In this document: positions 5,970 to 8,548 of the stretch, piece after piece | Layout: each line of letters begins with the position of its first letter | Numbering within the stretch: the first letter of the stretch is position 1 | DNA from: UBA7312 sp002715345 | GTDB taxonomy: Bacteria > Bacteroidota > Bacteroidia > Flavobacteriales > UBA7312 | Assembly: GCA_964009845.1 (NCBI GenBank) | Contig: CAXGIQ010000056.1 | Span: 1-8,548, forward strand | Direction: 5' to 3' | Length of the DNA: 8,548 bases | Translations under genes and position numbers: made by a program | Notes under the pieces: generated by a model | Database searches by the model: none | The model's input: the letters and a program-made list of their open reading frames with translations, nothing else | Told to the model about the DNA's origin: nothing

Positions 5970-6482
5970 TTATTTTTTCTTCTTTTTCCCAAAAGGTAAT
6001 GAAGGAAGTCCTAGCCCACCTTTATCAGATTTAGAGTCTTTTATAGGAGCTTCTCCTATGAAGTCTTTAAAATTAGTTATCTTATGGTCATCGATTAAAA
6101 GGTTTTTAGCATCACCTCTTCCTTTCTCAGTTATATAAGTGAGTAAAACATCATTTTTATCAAATACAAAGAACACAGTATGTATATCTTCTGAGTACTC
6201 CTCTCTTCCATCTTTTTCACTACCAATTAAATTAATATTAAGTGGCTTTACGTGTCTTTGTAACAGTTTGTAGGAGTAAGTTACAATTTTGTATCCATTA
6301 GATTGTTGAACGTAAACATCTTCTGGAGAGAATCCTATTTTGTTTATAATTGTTTTAAGACTTTCACCTCTATTTATCTCTAATAATGTTTCAACATTAG
6401 TAAATTTTGGGTGTAAAACTGTTGTGACTGCACAAGAGCTTAGCAAAATAGTTGCTAGAAATAATGTAAATTTTGTTTTCAT
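5970..6482 (-). CDS. Putative lipoprotein with a possible BamE/SmpA-like domain
   Basis: A secreted lipoprotein of 170 residues. The N-terminus MKTKFTLFLATILLSSC is a lipoprotein signal peptide with lipobox LSSC and lipidated Cys17. The residues after Cys (AVTTV) lack the acidic surface-export signal described in some Bacteroidetes, so a periplasm-facing location is the default guess. Residues about 34-73 (INRGESLKTIINKIGFSPED, then YKIVTYSYKL) resemble the BamE/SmpA pattern of a G-s/t helix, a 'lG.P' turn and a strand ending in Y; this similarity is weak and judged by eye. The C-terminus is unusual, with a Gly/Leu/Pro stretch (GGLGLPSLPFG) and then five lysines. It lies downstream of manC on the same strand with an 85-bp gap holding its own promoter candidate. 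Its role is unknown. Confidence 0.8.
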   Translation of the reverse strand: MKTKFTLFLATILLSSCAVTTVLHPKFTNVETLLEINRGESLKTIINKIGFSPEDVYVQQSNGYKIVTYSYKLLQRHVKPLNINLIGSEKDGREEYSEDIHTVFFVFDKNDVLLTYITEKGRGDAKNLLIDDHKITNFKDFIGEAPIKDSKSDKGGLGLPSLPFGKKKKK

Positions 6483-6511
6483 AATAAATTAAAAAGGTTA
6501 ATTAAAATTCT

Positions 6512-6539
6512 AAAACATACATGTATAGAATAAATGCAA
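6512..6539 (-). promoter_or_regulatory. Candidate promoter for the lipoprotein gene
   Basis: On the minus strand TTG (complement of 6537-6539), 17 bases and then TATGTTTT (complement of 6512-6519) approximate the Bacteroidetes TTTG / TAnnTTTG promoter with one mismatch at the final G. The leader would be about 25 bases. A perfect 10-bp palindrome, ATACATGTAT (6517-6526), overlaps the spacer and box edge. Confidence 0.4.
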
Positions 6540-6567
6540 GATATAAAAAAAAAGTAAATAACTGATT

Positions 6568-7656
6568 TTAAGCAAAACGCTTTCCTTTTTCTCTTTTTAC
6601 ATCTGAAACAAACTGTTTGATTTGTTGTTCATCATCTTTCTTGCAGACTAAGAGTGTGTTGTTACTCTCTACTACAATGTAGCCGTCTAATCCTTGTAGC
6701 ACCACTAATTTGTCCTTTGGAACGTTTACGATATTGCCAGAAGAGTTGTATAGCATTACATTACTTCCAATTACACTATTGTTGCTTTCGTCCATTTCCA
6801 GGTGTGTGTATAAGGACCCCCAGGTTCCGAGGTCACTCCAACCAAAATCAGCAGGGCATACATATACATTTTCTGATTTTTCCATAATGCCGTAATCGAT
6901 TGAGATGTTTTTACAGCCAGGGAAAACACGGTCGATAAACTCGCTTTCTTCAGGAGAGTTGTAATATTCGTTTCCTGCTTCAAAAATATCGTACATGTCT
7001 CGTAAGTGCTTACGAATTGCTAGTATCACGGTCTCTGCTTTCCAAATAAAAATTCCAGAATTCCATAAAAAGTCTCCACTGTCAATAAATTGTAGTGCCA
7101 ATTCTTGATCGGGCTTTTCAGTAAAGGTCTTTACTTTAGTAATGTCTGGGTTTGAATCCAGTACAGCGTTATTGAATTGAATGTATCCGTACCCAGTGTC
7201 AGGTCTGCTAGGTTTAATCCCCAAAGTTAGTAGGCAGTCTTCTTGAGCGCTAGCCTCCAAACAATCATTCATTACCCTTACAAACTCATCTTCGTTTGTG
7301 ATGAGATGATCGGAAGGAGCAACCACCATATTTGCTTCTTTGTTTTCCTGATATACTTTAAATGCTGCATAAGCTATACAAGGAGCTGTATTACGCATAG
7401 CTGGTTCGCATAAAATATTGCTCTCTTTTATGTTCGGCAGTTGGTTTAAGCAAAGGTCTTTGTATTTTTTGTTGGTAACTACCAATATGTTATCGGGATT
7501 ACAAACTTTACTTAATCTTCTAAAAGTTTGTTGAATAAGTGTTTCACCTGTGCCAAGAATGTCTAAAAACTGCTTGGGATATGTAGAACGACTCATAGGC
7601 CAAAATCGAGAGCCAATGCCTCCTGCCATGATAATCGCATAGTTGTTTTTGTTCAT
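6568..7656 (-). CDS. manC: Mannose-1-phosphate guanylyltransferase
   Basis: Transfers GMP from GTP to mannose-1-phosphate, making GDP-mannose for polysaccharide, O-antigen, glycoprotein and GDP-fucose pathways. The 362 residues correspond to the nucleotidyltransferase domain alone, without the fused phosphomannose isomerase cupin domain of type II bifunctional enzymes. Visible motifs are the pyrophosphorylase signature MAGGIGSRFWPMSRSTYPKQ (residues 10-29, with Arg17 and Lys28 in the nucleotide and phosphate-binding loop), VAPSDHLI, the sugar-phosphate site FTEKPD, WNSGIFIWKA, and DYGIMEK followed by GWSDLGTW. The start at 7656 gives MNKNNYAIIMAGG, the expected short lead into the first beta strand. 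A good promoter lies in the 50-bp gap after the SprT-like gene, so manC can be expressed separately from it. Glycan genes are not visible nearby. Confidence 0.95.
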   Translation of the reverse strand: MNKNNYAIIMAGGIGSRFWPMSRSTYPKQFLDILGTGETLIQQTFRRLSKVCNPDNILVVTNKKYKDLCLNQLPNIKESNILCEPAMRNTAPCIAYAAFKVYQENKEANMVVAPSDHLITNEDEFVRVMNDCLEASAQEDCLLTLGIKPSRPDTGYGYIQFNNAVLDSNPDITKVKTFTEKPDQELALQFIDSGDFLWNSGIFIWKAETVILAIRKHLRDMYDIFEAGNEYYNSPEESEFIDRVFPGCKNISIDYGIMEKSENVYVCPADFGWSDLGTWGSLYTHLEMDESNNSVIGSNVMLYNSSGNIVNVPKDKLVVLQGLDGYIVVESNNTLLVCKKDDEQQIKQFVSDVKREKGKRFA

Positions 7657-7677
7657 GTAGCTTGAAATTTAAGCGTG

Positions 7678-7706
7678 CAAATTTACAAAATATAGTTTGG
7701 AGCAAA
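7678..7706 (-). promoter_or_regulatory. Strong candidate Bacteroidetes promoter for manC
   Basis: On the minus strand the order is TTTG (complement of 7703-7706), 17 bases, then TAAATTTG (complement of 7678-7685). This is the only site in the window where I found both perfect consensus elements at an accepted spacing. It starts directly after the SprT-like stop codon and gives a leader of about 15 bases before the manC ATG. An imperfect 15-bp palindrome (7659-7673) lies in the leader region. Confidence 0.65.
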
Positions 7707-8291
7707 TTAAGCAAGTGTAACTTCTGCTAGAGGATTAAATAAATACAAACGATTATTATGCTCTGCTCTACACTGATAACGCTTGCGCAGTTTTTTTAGT
7801 TTAATAAATCTTTGTCCATTAGGAATGTTAAAAGTGCTTCCGACAGGAATGTCAGAAATAGTTGTTATTTGGTAAGGATTGTAAGTACGCAATGCAGTCG
7901 TCAGTTCTACATCTTGACTAGATGATGCTTTTGGATTTTTTAAATGCTTGGCCAAAGGAGTTAATACATCTTGAGGGAAAAGAGGGAGAAAATTCAACAT
8001 CAGTTTTTGAAACATTTTTTTCCACTCGCTGCCATGTGGTAATACTTTGTTTTGATGTTTTTCCCAAACCATCATATGCGCAATTTCATGTGTTAGGGTA
8101 AGCAAAAAGGCGTAAGAGTTCAGATTATTGTTGATGCTGATGATGTGTCCTTTTCCATTTTGTGGGCATCGATAATCCCCTAGTTTAGTCTTTCTAGGTT
8201 TCTTGATTTTTAGTTGGCAATTGTGAGTGTTTAGCCAAGTATTAATTTGCGTAGCTGCCTCCTTGGGGATGTATAAAGAAAGCTCCTGCAT
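7707..8291 (-). CDS. SprT-like zinc metalloprotease-fold protein
   Basis: A 194-residue protein with the SprT-like zincin motif LTHEIAHMMVW (HExxH at residues 68-72, Glu69 the presumed catalytic residue) followed by HGSEWKKMF, where His86 is the probable third zinc ligand. The SprT/Spartan superfamily includes DNA-protein crosslink proteases, but bacterial members of this size are largely uncharacterised, so the substrate is not known. The zinc-ribbon cysteines seen at the C-terminus of many SprT proteins are not present: the last 70 residues have a single Cys. That region (about 150-194) is basic, with KLKKLRKRYQCRAEHNN, and could bind nucleic acid (inference). There is no signal peptide, so it is cytoplasmic. 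It starts three bases after the permease stop and is almost certainly cotranscribed with it; manC follows 50 bp downstream. Confidence 0.88.
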   Translation of the reverse strand: MQELSLYIPKEAATQINTWLNTHNCQLKIKKPRKTKLGDYRCPQNGKGHIISINNNLNSYAFLLTLTHEIAHMMVWEKHQNKVLPHGSEWKKMFQKLMLNFLPLFPQDVLTPLAKHLKNPKASSSQDVELTTALRTYNPYQITTISDIPVGSTFNIPNGQRFIKLKKLRKRYQCRAEHNNRLYLFNPLAEVTLA

Positions 8292-8294
8292 TTA

Positions 8295-8548
8295 TTAATA
8301 TCCTAGAGATAAAGCGATATAGCCTACAACTAAAGCAACTGCTAATCCGGCTAGAGAAACAATCAATCCATCTTTCTTGTTTTCTGCTAGCAAAGGGAAG
8401 ATTCCATCTCCGCTTGTTGCTATAGCAGCTGCAATCAATGCTGCCATAGGGAAATTAGGAATGGTAATAAAAGCTACAGCTACTGCAATCATACCTCCGC
8501 AACCAGGCATTACTCCAATTAAAGCTGCTAATAATATAACAATGTATG
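8295..8548 (-). CDS. C-terminal part of a putative metal-export permease (ArsP_2-like), truncated by the window edge
   Basis: The frame is open to the window end (base 8546 in frame), so the gene starts outside; the ATG at 8510 is internal. About 83 C-terminal residues are visible. They form three hydrophobic segments with the motifs GVMPGCGGMIAVAVAF and ATSGDGIFPLLAENKKDGL, and the protein ends GYIALSLGY. The PGCG and s-GDG-fP-l patterns match what I recall of the predicted 10-TM heavy-metal exporter family (Pfam ArsP_2, also annotated as putative manganese transporter). A search is needed to confirm this and no metal can be assigned from the fragment. It lies upstream of, and three bases from, the SprT-like gene in an apparent operon. 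Confidence 0.65.
   Translation of the reverse strand, partial: YIVILLAALIGVMPGCGGMIAVAVAFITIPNFPMAALIAAAIATSGDGIFPLLAENKKDGLIVSLAGLAVALVVGYIALSLGY

Noticed and set aside
6545..6590. Intrinsic terminator after manC
   Set aside because: There is a T9 run on the minus strand (6545-6553), but the only nearby stem is 4 bp (AAGC/GCTT) and is separated from the run by about 16 bases, so it is not convincing.
6654..6983. Several ORFs overlapping manC on both strands
   Set aside because: They are shadows of the manC frame, low in complexity and without start signals or family motifs.
8508..8510. ATG at 8510 as the start of a 71-residue protein
   Set aside because: The frame continues upstream with hydrophobic residues to the window edge, and the PGCG motif spans the ATG, so this is an internal Met of a longer permease.
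1..8548. Defence system, mobile element, CRISPR array or RNA gene
   Set aside because: No repeats with spacers, transposase, integrase, nuclease-defence gene, tRNA-like cloverleaf or rRNA sequence could be recognised; the gene content is housekeeping.

Overview
The window looks like chromosomal DNA from a Bacteroidota (Bacteroidetes) bacterium, probably of the Flavobacteriales type. It is AT-rich. Upstream regions carry the TAnnTTTG -7 element typical of this phylum, Shine-Dalgarno sequences are essentially absent, and the proteins (RNase G, RecX, RF2, FumC, a one-domain ManC) have the expected lengths. There are ten genes. Coding density is high and no gene-free stretch exceeds about 85 bases. 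I see no RNA gene, insertion sequence, CRISPR array, phage gene or defence system.

Layout, left to right. (1) Bases 2-1093, plus strand: the C-terminal catalytic part of ribonuclease G, cut by the window edge. (2) Bases 1083-2357, minus strand: an MFS transporter whose 3' end overlaps the RNase G end by 11 bp. (3) From a 31-bp divergent spacer, a plus-strand run of recX (2389-2853), prfB (2872-3960) and an ArsC/YfgD-like thiol reductase (3966-4304). (4) Bases 4307-4453, minus strand: a likely 48-residue membrane protein, convergent with the reductase gene. (5) Bases 4516-5913, plus strand: class II fumarase, ending at a clear bidirectional terminator (5925-5958). (6) A minus-strand block, in transcription order: the C-terminal end of a probable metal-export permease (edge to 8295), a SprT-like metalloprotease-fold protein (8291-7707), mannose-1-phosphate guanylyltransferase manC (7656-6568) and a lipoprotein (6482-5970).

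The genes are mostly housekeeping: RNA decay, recombination control, translation termination, TCA cycle and GDP-mannose supply for surface glycans. They do not form one pathway. The most interesting signals are regulatory. Three genes (the MFS transporter, recX and prfB) have a perfect TAnnTTTG box ending only 5-6 nt before the start codon, which predicts leaderless or nearly leaderless mRNAs. In the recX/MFS spacer two such boxes lie back to back, 4 bp apart. The prfB frame is uninterrupted: the usual programmed +1 frameshift stop is absent, although the surrounding site is still recognisable. I did not find a convincing new multi-gene system.
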